Below, piece by piece: positions 9,745 through 21,364 of a DNA stretch of 64,000 bases; the stretch's first letter is position 1, and each line of letters starts with the position of its first letter. The notes beneath the pieces were generated by a model, which saw only the letters and a program-made list of their open reading frames with translations, made no database searches and had not been told where the DNA came from. This stretch comes from Leguminivora glycinivorella. Its lineage: Eukaryota > Arthropoda > Insecta > Lepidoptera > Tortricidae. The position numbers and the translations under genes were made by a program. The stretch is taken from the NCBI RefSeq assembly GCF_023078275.1, contig NC_062971.1, positions 6,138,001 through 6,202,000 of the forward strand, given 5' to 3'.

Positions 9745-10089
9745 ATAAATTTAATAGCTCATGATGCTGCTGAAAAATCTAAAGTGCAAAATTTTGTGAC
9801 CAAGATAAATCTTTGGCAATTTCTTTCCTCACAAAATTCTCTCGGCGCGTCATATTACCCACCTTCAAATTTCCCAGTTTCAAGTCCTACCAACAGACCT
9901 TATATCATGACAATAAGGTGTACGTATTTTCGGTCTACAATGTTCTAAAGCTTCAATTTGTTGACGTCACGCCGTTCAAGGGCTTAACTGGCTCAGATTT
10001 CCCGCCGGGCAACGACATGAGAAAACGTTCCCACCCTTTTCATTAATCATTGGATATGGAATGTACGTGCATGTCTGTCCTGCCTATAT
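9745..10089. other. Unassigned sequence with a 77-codon open frame
   Basis: A plus-strand frame at 9813-10046 has no recognisable motif, and its composition does not stand out. I do not call it a gene. Confidence 0.35.
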
Positions 10090-10346
10090 AATAGGCTAGT
10101 TTCCTACTAGTCAAATCAGCTTCTTTTTTAGAACTGTCAAAACGATTTGCTCATATGGAATTACTATGAAATACTGAGGAGTGACGTCACGTTCAATTCG
10201 TTTACTTTATACCCTTCTCTTTGACTTATTAAATAGAAATTATGGTTTAACATAATTACTGTCCATATATTTCTTCTAATTATGTGGTACTTTATTTCGT
10301 GCACTGCATAAAATATTTTATTTTAAGTATAGGAAACTAGCCTATT
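10090..10346. mobile_element. MITE family K, copy 1
   Basis: About 257 bp with inverted ends AATAGGCTAGTTTCCTA / TAGGAAACTAGCCTATT. The internal GAGGAGTGACGTCACG is conserved. Near-identical copies lie at 47775-48031 and 51058-51313, and a decayed one at 23630-23894. No ORF. The high similarity suggests fairly recent amplification. Confidence 0.85.
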
Positions 10347-10530
10347 ATGTGCCTACTGTATCTGATCTTGAAGTACCTTTTCTTATGGCGTTATTCATCG
10401 ACGCTTTATTAGACCCTGTGGACATTATCAATGATTAGACTGAATTAAGGTTTTTTGGTCATAATCAAATGACTTCCGAATTTTTTTCTTTAATTATCAT
10501 GCAATATGAAGGTGTAAGACCGTGCAAAAG

Positions 10531-10765
10531 CACTGGTGGCTTGGCGGTAAGACCGTGTGACTTTCAATCCTGTGTTCGTAGCCCATATGCACAAACGCTT
10601 CACGAAACGCTCACGATAATATCCCTTTCGTAGCTATCTATCTCTATCGCTCTTGAATATTGGCGCGACAGAGCCAGACTACAAATCGTTTCGGTGGCGT
10701 TTCGCGTCGCAGAAATGTCATTCGGCAATGGGGCCTGAGGTCACGGGTTCGAATCCGGGCGATCG
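10531..10765 (+). mobile_element. SINE-2 (tRNA-derived) head split by MITE C
   Basis: The A-box-like part GGCTTGGCGGTAAGACCGTG lies at about 10536-10557. The B-box GGGTTCGAATCC lies at 10745-10756. MITE C copy d (10569-10737) sits between them. The intact relative (inverted, 46640-46920) shows that the two parts are normally adjacent. A tRNA-derived SINE is transcribed by RNA polymerase III from these boxes. Confidence 0.75.
10569..10737. mobile_element. MITE family C, copy d, inserted in SINE-2
   Basis: It carries the family C internal blocks (TATTGGCGCGACAGAGCCAG and the CGTCGCAGAAATG end). It separates the two RNA polymerase III promoter boxes of the host SINE. Confidence 0.75.
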
Positions 10766-10821
10766 CGCGATGGCGCGCTGTCCTACCGTGTTATAAGTAT
10801 AAGTTACATAACATTTTATAA

Positions 10822-10981
10822 CAGGTGCCGTAGCCGAATGGCATTTCTGCGACGCGAAGTGAAAACGAAACGTCGTGATAGGTAGTCTGGCTCTGTCGCG
10901 CCAATCCGCGAGAGCGATAGAGATAGATGTCTACGAACGTTTCGTTTCTTGAGCGTTTGTGCCATTCGGCTATGTACCCTG
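10822..10981. mobile_element. MITE family C, copy e
   Basis: About 160 bp. The left end CAGGTGCCGTAGCCGAATGG and the right end GCCATTCGGCTATGTACCCTG form clear inverted termini. It is oriented opposite to copy d, 85 bp away. Confidence 0.85.
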
Positions 10982-11055
10982 GTGTGAGGGCACCGTAACA
11001 GATCCGTTTGGTTCTGTATTTGATTGGTTAACCAACGAATGCTGTACTTACCCAT
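10982..11055 (+). repeat. Repeat J, inverted relative at 13612-13680
   Basis: It shares ACAGATCCGTTTGGTT and TTGGTTAACCAACGAATG with the reverse complement of 13612-13680. It is of unknown class. Confidence 0.6.
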
Positions 11056-11324
11056 TATGTACAAATTATTTGTTTACATTTTATGTATGTAAATACCTAA
11101 AATTACAAAGTATAATGACGGAAATAGTTTGGCAGACTATGACGATAATGATAATTTCATCGTACAGTTGAATAAGTAAAAGAGCTCGAAAATAAAATAC
11201 TAATAAATATACCGCTCTGTGGCCCAGTACTAATGATAAAGACAAATTCAATGTTTAAAAAAAAATATCTAAACGGGTTTAAAAAGGTAAAGATGAAAGA
11301 TAAAAATAATATGATATTTGCTAG

Positions 11325-11716
11325 TCGCTTTTCGGTGAAGGAAAACATCGTGAGGAAACCGGAGTGATTCCAATAAGGCCTAGTTACCCTTTGGTGGGCA
11401 GGTGAGATGGCAGTCGCTTTCTACGCCAAATCTTGGGATTACTTGTTAAAGCGGACCCCATGCTCCATGAGTACTGATGTTCCAAAATTCTGAATTTTTC
11501 ACATAGGAACACTTCGGAATCTTTCCATACTTTATATGGACAATTGTATGGATTGAAACTTTCCATTTCATAAATTCAAATTCCCTTTATTTTTCGTAAC
11601 AGTTTCGTGAATTTTTCAAAAAATTTAAGATTTTTTTTAGAAAGTTTACGCAACTTGCACATCACTATCCATGAGCCATGGCAAATTCTGGGATGACGCA
11701 AAGAGGATGATGATGA
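11325..11716 (+). mobile_element. SINE-2 body and 3' end, interrupted
   Basis: It contains the SINE-2 blocks GGAAAACATCGTGAGGAAAC, then CGCCAAATCTTGGGATTA, and ends GATGATGATGAG at about 11705-11716. It is split at 11472-11675 by a hAT-like MITE. The tRNA-like head is missing. Confidence 0.75.
11472..11667. mobile_element. hAT-like MITE, 196 bp, in SINE-2
   Basis: It is flanked by a perfect 8-bp target duplication TCCATGAG (11464-11471 and 11668-11675). Excising the element and one copy restores the SINE-2 sequence. The termini are short inverted repeats: TACTGATGT on the left, ACATCACTA on the right. An 8-bp duplication is the hAT hallmark. No ORF. Confidence 0.85.
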
Positions 11717-12100
11717 GATATAAATTAACGATGATGTAAGAAAGACCTTCATCAATAGCGAACCTCCCAAATGTAATTGGTACCCCGTGGATATAAAACA
11801 CATTTTGGCCAATCAATTAGGTTGTTGGGCGAAATCATATTGGAGAAACCTTACACTGCTAGAGATATATAATATATTTTTTCTACTCGTCGACTTTAAT
11901 CTGTCAATTAGGACACCACAGACTAAACTATAAGTGCTGTCTTTTCAGTGTTAGATAGTCTTTGACACTTAGTCAACTATAATATTTCATTACAGTTCAC
12001 TTTTAGTTATCTGTAATAATTTCAAAAATAGAACTTCATATAAAGTTCTTTACTAATTTGCGATACCTGGCAAATTGTTCTGCATCTGAAACACGTTTAT

Positions 12101-12270
12101 TTTAGTAGTAGTAGTAATACACTTTATTGTACAAAAATAACACATAATAACAGGAAAGAAATAGGACACACACATCATTTGTACAAAGGCGAACTTATCC
12201 CATTAAGGGATTTCTTCCAGTTAACCTTAGAGCCGTTAAAGGAGAATTGGAGACGGTAGACTTTCCTAAG
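12101..12270 (-). mobile_element. CR1-like LINE 3' end (family R), minus orientation
   Basis: The tail is a TAG trinucleotide array (12104-12115, plus strand). It is followed by ACTTTATTGTACAAA (polyadenylation region complement) and the conserved block CAAAGGCGAACTTATCCC. No coding part. Confidence 0.75.
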
Positions 12271-12604
12271 CTAAGCCTATACCTAACCTACAAACTATAG
12301 CAATATAGACGTTATATCATATAAATAAATACGTTATACATATAATACAGTTTTATGACTGGCCTACATACATACACAAACCTACCTAACCCTAATTTTA
12401 ATTTTATTAAAAGTCAAAGTTATTTCATTAATTTCTATAAATAAATGCGACGTCGTCTAATGAAAACGTGGAGTGTCCCGTAATATTATTCTCGTACTTG
12501 AATGTAGGTATTAATAAATTTTAATTCAAAGTAAAACTTTTTTAATAACGCTTTAGCAGCCTTAAAGGTTAAAAGTTTGTTGTGTTGTGATGTGATGATA
12601 TTTT
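12271..12604. other. Unassigned sequence
   Basis: AT-rich, with no feature that I can support. Its left part may still belong to the LINE 3' UTR. Confidence 0.4.
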
Positions 12605-12870
12605 GACGACCGGTCTGGCTCAGTCGGTAGTGACCCTGCCTGCTAAGCCGCGGTCCTGGGTTCGAATCCCGGTAAGGGCATTTATTTGTGTGATGAGCAC
12701 AGATATTTGTTCCTGAGTCATGGATGTTTTCTAATATGTATATAAGTATGTATTTATCTATTTAAGTATGTATATCGTCGCTTAGCACCCATAGTACAAG
12801 CCATGCTTAGTTTGGGGCTAAGTTGATCTGTGTAAGGTGTCCCCAATATTTATTATTATTATTTATTTTA
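12605..12870 (+). mobile_element. SINE-1, full-length tRNA-derived SINE
   Basis: The A box TGGCTCAGTCGGTAG lies at 12616-12630 and the B box GGTTCGAATCC at 12659-12669, 28 bp apart. The tRNA-unrelated body follows (GAGTCATGGATGTTTTCTA, then GGGGCTAAGTTGATCTGTG). It ends in a TATT/TTAT-rich tail. This is the best preserved SINE in the window. The head does not fold into a full tRNA gene because the 3' acceptor half is replaced by the SINE body. Confidence 0.88.
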
Positions 12871-13212
12871 TTATCTATGTCTTTGACATTAATTAGATAT
12901 TGTTTAATTGTTTATTTTTAAAATTATTATCAAATTATTTATATTCTTGTAGGTATTTGACGATCGTAATACGAATTCTTGTAGATTGACATGCAATTTA
13001 CTGTAATTTGTATTATGAAATAAATTAATCCAATTTAATCTAATGTCGCAGAGAAATGGCCAAAACAGAGATTTGGTCACCCAGGATGTCATAATGGCAA
13101 ATCCATTTCATCATTTCTATATACGCGTTATTTCACGAAACTCCCAATTTTGCTCAACGATTTCGTTTTTCAGGCATAGCACACTAGTTAAATAAACTTT
13201 ATCGCATCGGTG
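12871..13212. other. Unassigned AT-rich sequence
   Basis: Nothing recognised. Confidence 0.4.
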
Positions 13213-13600
13213 CACTGAGAGAAAGTATTCTGAATTTGACAAGTTCGACTTGTTGCGGGTTTATCCGTTTTAAACAAAAGTATTTTAGTAAACGGAATAA
13301 TTCACAATATTGATGATACAAGTCGAATTTGTTCGGACAACAAGATCAAACTTGTTAGAAGATATTTTATTAAATCAGCCAAACATATGATCAGAACAAT
13401 ACGAGTATGTGTCATGATGCTTTTATAAAATCGACTTGTTGATTCAAATATATCGTTGATTCAAACGACAAGTAACTTGTATAATGTACTAGTTACACTT
13501 AACAAAATCTAACTTGTTGTTTGAACCATAGAGCATAGGCGCTATTTTAACCAAAAAACTTGTTGAACGAACATGAAAACTGTTTTTTTTTCTCTCAGTG
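13213..13600. mobile_element. CACTA/CMC-like element, copy 2 (family H), inverted
   Basis: 388 bp, in reverse orientation relative to 7824-8291 and lacking its 88-bp LINE insertion. The ends are CACTGAGAGAAA / TTTCTCTCAGTG. The flanks show TG on both sides. The similarity covers the full length. Confidence 0.78.
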
Positions 13601-13611
13601 TGGGTAGTACA

Positions 13612-13680
13612 ACATTCGTTGGTTAACCAACCAAATACAAAACCAAACGGATCTGTTATGGTGCTCCCATACCAGGCTGT
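13612..13680 (-). repeat. Repeat J, inverted copy
   Basis: Reverse complement of the block at 10982-11055 (CATTCGTTGGTTAACCAACC). Confidence 0.6.
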
Positions 13681-13693
13681 TATAAACATTATA

Positions 13694-13832
13694 TGTGAGT
13701 GTGTTTAGTAAAACGTCCCACTTTTTCGGTTACCATTAAGGCGACATTTACTACATTTATCTTTAAATGAATAAACTGATAAGGCGGCTTTGTAGCAATC
13801 GACAGTGGGACGTTTTCCCGTGCACACTCACA
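13694..13832. mobile_element. TA-inserting MITE (family I), copy 1
   Basis: The inverted ends TGTGAGTGTG / CACACTCACA are flanked by TA on both sides, as for Tc1/mariner-type elements. The inner AAAACGTCCCACTTT is mirrored by AGTGGGACGTTTTC. An inverted copy lies at 56479-56616. Confidence 0.78.
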
Positions 13833-13839
13833 TATAACT

Positions 13840-14462
13840 TATTTAACACGGTGTGACTGCGCACGTTGAACGAACATGAAAACTGTTTGTTTTTTACCCC
13901 AGTGTGCATCCCTATCGCACTTACTAATAGTGCGAAAAGGACGGCCTGGCGTTATTTCGTTTATCACGCGACCATGCTTGCCTGCTTAGTTAGTAGGGCC
14001 GTAGGGCAACGTAAGCATACATAGCACCCGTTTCGTTTATCACTTAAGCTCAAGCACGCAGAACGCTGACGTAATTCACACCCCGAGATAAAAAATAGGC
14101 CTAATCTTTTGAGTAGCCTATTACTCAACTTAATTGTGAAAACGTCTGCTTGACGTAGCGTGAGCCTTTCAACTTTTCAGCTGGCGTGTGGGAGTAACGT
14201 GATAAGGTTTTTGTTAATATCCAGTCTGACCAGACTTATGTGACAACGATTAATGGAAACGTGCCATACCTCCTTAAATCTATAATTTCCATACCTCCTT
14301 GAAGCTGTGTAATAGTAAATTGTGTATTAAGGGCGGAAAGTGAAAATTACATACTCGAGTTATTAAAGCCGTCGGCGTCGGGCTTCAAATAGCCTCTCGT
14401 TCGTAATCCTTCAGCCGCCGCGTGATATACACAATGCTTTTCATCACACTAGCGAAGTAATA
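13840..14462. other. Unassigned sequence with a family H terminal scrap
   Basis: A short block at about 13862-13906 (GAACGAACATGAAAACTGTT) matches one end of family H. The rest holds no recognised feature. Confidence 0.45.
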
Positions 14463-14724
14463 ACCAAATAAAAATAAAAATAAATATTATAGGACATTCT
14501 TACACAGATTGACTGAGCCCCACGGTAAGCTCAAGAAGGCTTGTGTTGTGGGTACTCAGACAACGATATATATAATATATAAATACTTATATACATAGAA
14601 AACATCCATGACTCAGGAACAAATATCTGTGCTCATCACACAAATAAATGCCCTTACCGGGATTCGAACCCGGGACCGCGGCGCAGCAGGCAGGGTCACT
14701 ACTGACTGCGCCAGACCGGTCGTC
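14463..14724 (-). mobile_element. SINE-1, minus-strand copy
   Basis: It reads in reverse with tail AAATAAAAATAAA at the left, the body block CATCCATGACTCAGGAACAA, and the box B complement GGGATTCGAACCC. The head ends ACCGGTCGTC at 14724. Full length. Confidence 0.85.
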
Positions 14725-14905
14725 ACCAAATGTATTGAAATACCTACGCTGACACGAACATACGTCCACCATCTTGTAATTTTTGACAGGTCGTGGAAAA
14801 CCCTACCCAGGTACTTATTCACTTTACCGACCTAGGGCGGTAAAATAGCTCATTCCTTATCAATATGCAGGCATGTAATAAGTGTAATAACACATGAAAA
14901 AAAAA

Positions 14906-15456
14906 ACCGGCCAAGAGCGTGTCGGGCCACGCTCAGTGTAGGGTTCCGTAGTTTTCCATATTTTTCTCAAAAACGACTGAACCTATCAAGTTCAAAACAA
15001 TTTTCCTAGAAAGTCTTTATAAAGTTCTACTTTTGTGATTTTTTTCATATTTTTTAAACATATGGTTCAAAAGTTAGAGGGGGGGGACGCACTTTTTTTT
15101 TCTTTAGGAGCGATTATTTCCGAAAATATTAATATTATCAAAAAACGATCTCAGTAAACCCTTATTCATTTTTAAATACCTATCCAACAATATATCACAC
15201 GTTGGGGTTGGAATGAAAAAAAATATCAGCCCCCACTTTACATGTAGGGGGGGTACCCTAATAAAACATTTTTTTCCATTTTTTATTTTTGCACTTTGTT
15301 AACGTGATTGATATACATATTGGTACCAAATTTCAGCTTTCTAGTGCTAACGGTTGCTGAGATTATCCGCGGACGGACGGACGGACGGACGGACGGACGG
15401 ACAGACAGACATGGCGAAACTATAAGGGTTCCTAGTTTACTACGGAACCCTAAAAA
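14906..15456 (+). repeat. Interspersed repeat family B, copy 2
   Basis: It matches 644-1195 along its length and has a longer GGAC array (about 15372-15402). The terminal A-rich leader CACATGAAAAAAAAAA lies just before it. Confidence 0.88.
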
Positions 15457-16449
15457 TGGACCAGTTACATTTGTCCCCTAGTCGAGATTTGCCCCGCTGT
15501 ATAATCTAATGTAGAAACAAGCCCATATTTTCTCACTATAGCCGTGACATGCGTTTATCGCCCAAAAACACTGGCTGCCAATGAAACAAGTAGGTAAATT
15601 ATAAGTCAACCTCCCTCCCTTGAAGCAACACAAATGGGTTAATAGTATGCAAATTCTACCCTTTGCTCGAAATAAGGTTTAAAAGGATCGAGTCTGTCCA
15701 CCGTAATGTAACGGGCCAATTCATCTTGCCTCGCATGGGAATAAAAAGCGACTGTTATACTGAACGCCAGGTCACGCGTCACGCGTTTGATGCAAAAGAC
15801 GTTTGAAATTCTTATTTCAAAGAATAGCCAGTGTTTTTGAAATTTAGGAAAGTGTAAAATTAAAATAATTCTTGATTTTTCTTAAGAACTAATCCAATGC
15901 GGGTTGGATTCACGATTAAGGAAATAACTTAAGTTACTTTTATTTAGTTTCGAGTAGGTACCTAAATTATGCGTACATAATCGTACAAACTTATTACTTT
16001 TTACAGTTTTTACTAATTCTCGGTCTAGTATTGTTAATTTTAGCAAAATATATGGAATTGAGACAAAAACTAAGTTGTATCTGTAATTATATTTAACTTC
16101 TAATTATTCTTCGTCACGCACGAAGATTTTTTAAATCGTATTACTATTACAGATCATATCAGGGTTTAATGCCATATGTGCCGAAATTACCATGTAAATC
16201 GCCATTTTATTCACAAGAAGCAAAAACTTCAATACTTTTTTGGTAATAACTGTGCGGCTTCAAATAATCGTTGGGAGAACTTTAGAGGTCAACTCTTGTC
16301 TAGGTTATTAATATGGATTTTCTCATTCTACCTAACCCTAGAATAACTGCCGTCAGTATTGAAACGAATTATTTAATTTATTTATTATTATTTATTTATT
16401 TGAAAACATATTTCAATGACATTACAGATAAATCCAATGCGTCATGAAA
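15457..16449. other. Unassigned sequence
   Basis: No gene, RNA gene or repeat that I can match. AT-rich with many short homopolymer runs. Confidence 0.4.
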
Positions 16450-16690
16450 TTAAATAATGCAGGTGAGACACATAGAGAGCGCCCTACTCGGTGTTGCGAC
16501 CCGTAGACCAGAATTAACCGGCTCTTGCAGTGCCACACAGAGTCTTTCGAGGCGCTTTGCGTGTCTTGTTTTTTCTTTCCACCAGTGTGAATCCCTCCTT
16601 ATCCACACTTGCTCGGGAAGACTTCTTGAGTGGGGCCTGTTCATCACACACCTCGTTCGTTTTTCCTCCAAATGCAAATACGGCAATTAA
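16450..16690 (-). other. Moderate-GC block with open frames on both strands, unassigned
   Basis: A minus-strand frame of 78 codons (16450-16686) and plus-strand frames overlap here. The block is visibly less AT-rich than its surroundings. The minus frame has an Arg/Lys-rich run (VWIRRDSHWWKEKTRHAKRL) but no motif I can name. It may be a fragment of a transposon ORF or a chance opening. Low confidence that it is coding. Confidence 0.25.
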
Positions 16691-18029
16691 GTTCGATATA
16701 AGTAATCAGGCTACCGTATTTACTTTGAATAAGACTACCTATATTCTAAAAAAATTAATGGAATTTTCAAAGAGAAAACGCATGCAATATAAGTGTGCTC
16801 GTACATTATACGAAATGATTGCCGTAGAAAGGTTTTTGACTCCACGGTATGTCATTGAGCAAGGGCAAAGTATAATGGCGTGATAAAGTCAGGCTTCAAT
16901 GACCGCACTAAGCAATTTTTTCCGATTCGTTGAAATGTTCGTGTAGGTTCATTTTTCATCACGTTGAAAATAAGGCTAGATATTCTTCAAATGTTGCTTT
17001 TTTCTATGAAAGATGCAAGTAGTAAGAGATGCCGTTATACCGAATAAAAAAAAATAATTTGTCTTCCATTAATTCGATCGTAATTTTTTATTTCTCTTGA
17101 TTTATTTTTTCTAGTCCCATAACCCTTTAAATACGAGCTGATATGATCGTGACCTTGTTAACATATAAATGTCAATTTTAACATATGTTGTCTGTAGTAA
17201 AAAAATACGATCAGACAGGTCTTCGACAGACAATGATGTACTTAAGAGTAGGTACTCGTATGTCTGATCTCCTTTCTTCCTATATCTCTATCTTAATTTA
17301 ATAGTAGGTAGGTTGTCGTTGTTTAATTTCTGAAATTAGAATGTATAATTATAATACTTATTAAGACCGTTAAATATCCGCAGATTTCTATACTTTAAAT
17401 ATCGTTTTGATTATCCAACCTTCACCTTCGCAAGCCATTGTTTTTCTCAAGCATTCTCAAGCTTTTTTTGTTTAGCTCGTAGGCTTTAAAAAAAAAGATT
17501 CTCAACGGCCCTCGTAATACCGCGATCGTGATCCCATGGGCTTATTTTACGTAATACTTTAATACCCTTTTTACGATGTTTAGAAACTTTTACAGTGCTT
17601 GTATTGTCTTCGGTCTTCGATAGTTACAATAAATGCAAAACTAAGAGATTTAATCCGTTTCCATAACATTGATTTATAATATTTTGCTTACAATTCAGAA
17701 ACTTCTGATTACAGTAAAATGTTCCCAAATTTAATATCTTCAGCCGTTTTTATCTATTCAGTTTTAGCATAGTTAGGGGATTATTGTTAAAGGCGTTTGA
17801 CTTGTAAAACATATTCATGAGAAAGGGGTAAATATGAATATATAAAATACACAAATAAAAGAGCTTTGAAAAGTTATATGAAATAGGATAGGACTGAGGA
17901 TTAGTGAATGGTTATCGCGTTTTTAGTGGCTGAAAAAAAAAACTAAACATAAACGTTCAATAAAGTTATCAAGCCGAGTGATAGAATAGAGCGAGAGATA
18001 AATGGGCGATTCTCAGAGATGACGTTCGG
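16691..18029. other. Unassigned AT-rich sequence
   Basis: No supported feature. Confidence 0.4.
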
Positions 18030-19260
18030 TGCCTGATTTCGGTGCCGATTTTTATTTACTACTTTTTTGATATGTCAGTCAATTTACTGAAATCTAGCCT
18101 AAATATAAAAAATATTGGTGGTGGAGGCCTCCATTAGAACCTTATAGTTTTTGAGAAATCTGATATTTTAAAATCACCGAAATTATGTATGGGCACTGTA
18201 ATCAATTTGCACCACCGAATTCATTTTTTTACACATTAGTCCACATTTCAACTTTATTTATGACTTATTATTCAATTTATTGATATTTTCATGTTAATTC
18301 GATGACAGTTTATGTAAGAAGTTTAATAATAGCGTAATTTTACCAAGTTTAACATGATAATATCCTGATCATTATCTAATAGTGAATTTTGTACCCATAG
18401 TACGACTTTATTTGGTTACAAACATAGTTTTATGGTTTTATAGAGTATATCCTACTCTTTAAGTAAGAAATTATACTGTATAATGCACAATAAACCAGTT
18501 TACAACGTGGCAATCGAAGACGGTGGCCACTTTTTTTGATATCGGTGGTCAAAAAATCCACCGAAACCACGGAAATCAACACCACTGATATCAAATTTTA
18601 GCGCTTTTTGGAGATAACTGCAATAGCATGCATGATACAGAGGAGGTGTCATAATGACGAAATAACATCTGTTCAAGGATTTATTTGTGTCTTGTATAAC
18701 GACAAATGGATTAAAACTGTGGGAGTAAATTGAACCACCGAATCTTAAAAAACATGAGACCAAACCCAGCGAATGACTGAGAAACCTTTAAAAAGTCCCC
18801 TTTATAAAACGGTACTGCATCCCTTCTACACTGAGTGGTTAAAACATAGCTAAAACATACTATATGTGTGCCACTGCCTCCAAATTTGTCTTTACTCGAT
18901 GAGTTTAGCTAACATATTATTTTTATGTAGAAAATATGATAGGTTAACTAATACCTTATATGTGAATATCTATAACAACTGCGAACAACAACTCCATCTT
19001 GAGTAATGATTTTTTGTTTTGCAAATTCTGGGTGCGGGACACGCCCACCGAAGGTCATTTTTAGAATTTAACATTTTATTTCTTATATTAAACAAATAAT
19101 AAATAAATAATTTAATAGTGTACCAAATAGAACAGAGGCTATAGATTGTCCCTGAATTAATTCAGATTTTTAGAACAGTCCGTTCTGACGTTTTTTGCCC
19201 CGGACACGTAAAAACGCGCCTCCTGAGAAATGCCCAAATATGAATAAGAGGGTAAGTATT
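18030..19260. other. Unassigned sequence with recurring ACCACCG/CGGTGGT words
   Basis: Words such as TTGCACCACCGAATT, CACCACTGATATC, GATATCGGTGGTC and TGAACCACCGAATC recur on both strands between about 18.05 and 18.75 kb. The structure suggests an old transposable element, but termini and class could not be set. The 87-codon minus frame at 18500-18763 shows no motif. Confidence 0.35.
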
Positions 19261-19400
19261 TTTAAATTAAGGATAATTTAATGGATAGATGGGTCATTGT
19301 TATAGTTTTTTTTGTTTTGGAAACTAATGAAGCGTGAATTTAAAGGTATGTATTAGTATTCAATTTTAATACAGGCTGTGAATTGACATTCAAATTTTAA

Positions 19401-19748
19401 TTCGCCGCGCTCGAGACGAAGATAATTGGACAAAACGCATTAATTATCAGCCAAAGCGATATCATCAATCGGCTGGGAAAGAATTTGGAGGGTAAAACTA
19501 CAGAGAAGGAGCCTTGTAAGTCAACTAGCAACCCTACTCCCCAAACAGCGCTGCAGCGCCCCATGCGCCAAGCGAAACTGAAAGCCGCAGAAGTCATAAA
19601 TAAAAAATCAAGCGCTGCCGCCGCTGCAAAGGTACGACTATCGGACGTCACATCAAAACCGTCAATAACCGAGGTAAGCCGAGCGGCGGACAGGTCGCCC
19701 GCTCCCTCCCTGACACACCGGTACCGAGCCGTGTGGCCACAACACTAG
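19401..19748 (+). pseudogene. ORF1-like N-terminal part of a CR1-group LINE
   Basis: An open frame without an ATG runs from 19401 to the stop at 19748. It is basic and Ala/Pro/Thr-rich (segment KAAEVINKKSSAAAAAKVRL), as in the low-complexity N-terminus of LINE ORF1 proteins. It should continue into the next frame (19733 onward). The plausible switch lies at about 19660-19735, where the other frame reads SLPDTPVPSRVATT, so a single-base indel is inferred. The 5' end of the element appears truncated near 19400. Confidence 0.6.
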
Positions 19749-21364
19749 CGGCGAATACCGACCAGACGCTTAATGTGAGTACTATCAATACTAACTTGGC
19801 CCCGAACAATGAGGAAGAAGTACTAAAAGCAAGGGTGGAAACTGACGAATGGAAAAAGGTGAGCCGCAAGCGATCCAAGTCGAAACCAATATTGACGGGT
19901 ACTGGAAAAATAGACAGCAATCTACAAGGAATTGCACGGCAAAAGTACGTACAGGCTTGGTCTTTCAGACCTGAGACAACCAAAGAAGATGTGCTGAAAT
20001 ATTTATTAGAGCGTGTGGAATCTAATGACCTAAGTGTCGAAAAAAGGTCTATTAAAACCGAAAAACACGCTGCATTTGTAATCGGCTTTCCAGAAAGCGT
20101 AGCTACGCAAATTTACACGCCGAGTTTGTGGCCCCACGGCGTTAAGATCGCGGAATGGTTCGAAGGGGAACTGGCGGGGCGCGCGGGGCGCATCCAGCCG
20201 ACACTCCCACCGACGGCGCCTCAGCCGACCTGCGCGAGCGCACTCCCGCGCCCGCCACCACTCGCGCCGCATGTTAGCGCTAAACCGCATGATATGAATC
20301 ATCATTTGACAGTATGCCACCAGAATATAGCCGCGCTAGAAAACAAAACACAACGTTTGGAAGTGCTCCTGCAGGGCGAATTAATGTGCGACATCCTTGC
20401 GATCACCGAACACTGGCTGCCTATAGGGAAGTTAAAATGTGTAAATATCGACGGATATAAGTTAGTGTCTTGTTATTGTAGGACAAATTCAGTGCACGGA
20501 GGCTCTTGTTTATTCGTGCGAGAAACGATAAAGTGCGTAGAAAATTCCGAGCTAGTAAAGTTAGCAACAGAAAGATATTGCGAAGTTTCTGCGATTGATC
20601 TAGTTGACTTTAATATTACAATAATCTGCATATATAGGACTAACTTAGTAAGCGTAGGTGACTTTCTTGATTGTTTTGGCCGGCTACTCGATAAAGTGAC
20701 TGACTTAAACGTAAGCTGCATGATTGTGGGTGATATTAATATAAATTGTTTAGGTGATAAGAACGCGGATCAGAAAGGATGGTTAGATATGTTGGCTACC
20801 CATGGCATGGTGAATGAAGTTGACTTTCCTACTCGTGTTACTAAAACTACGTCAACTTGTCTAGACCACCTATATTCTAATTTAGGTACGGGGTCCGTGA
20901 GTGTTTCTCCAGTCGTCACAAACTTGAGTGACCACTTTGCCGTCCTAGCCAAGGTGCGAGTGAGAAACAAAAGCGAATCGCAAAGTAACCCTACCTTCGC
21001 TAGGAGCTTCTCATTGAATAATCAAGCTAATTTTACCGCGGCCATCGAAAGTGTTGATTGGGACAATATACTTCAAAAAAACTCAAATGCAACCAGTCTG
21101 TCAAATTCTATAATAAACATAATAATTAATAAATACGATATCTGTTTTCCGCTTAAAAAAGTCAATTTACGTAAGACGCAGGATTGTTCTTGGATTACTG
21201 AGGACGTCAAAATGTACAAATCGCTATTATTTGACATCTTAAAATTAAGTGATAGATATTCAAATGATAATATGATTATGGAATTAATACTTGACATGAA
21301 AATTCATTACGATAGGTTAATACTGCGTGCAAAAACTTACTATAATAATTTTATTGATGAATAA
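19733..21364 (+). pseudogene. CR1/Jockey-group LINE: ORF1 C-terminal domain and AP-like endonuclease
   Basis: 543 codons. Residues about 60-150 resemble the C-terminal nucleic-acid-binding domain of LINE ORF1 proteins (QAWSFRPETTKEDVLKYL, then SLWPHGVKIAEWF). From residue 188 (ATG at 20294), an exonuclease-endonuclease-phosphatase fold follows, with QNIA, TEHW, GDIN and the terminal SDHF motif. These are the expected Asn, Glu, Asp and Asp-His catalytic positions of the apurinic-like nuclease that nicks the target. ORF1 and endonuclease share one frame here, which is unusual. The frame ends just before the reverse transcriptase; the protein continues at ENKNKSKALWNVV in another frame after a one-base shift near 21360. 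Confidence 0.85.

Noticed and set aside
12605..12680. Possible true tRNA gene
   Set aside because: A and B boxes are present, but the 3' acceptor half is missing and the same head occurs in several SINE-1 copies.
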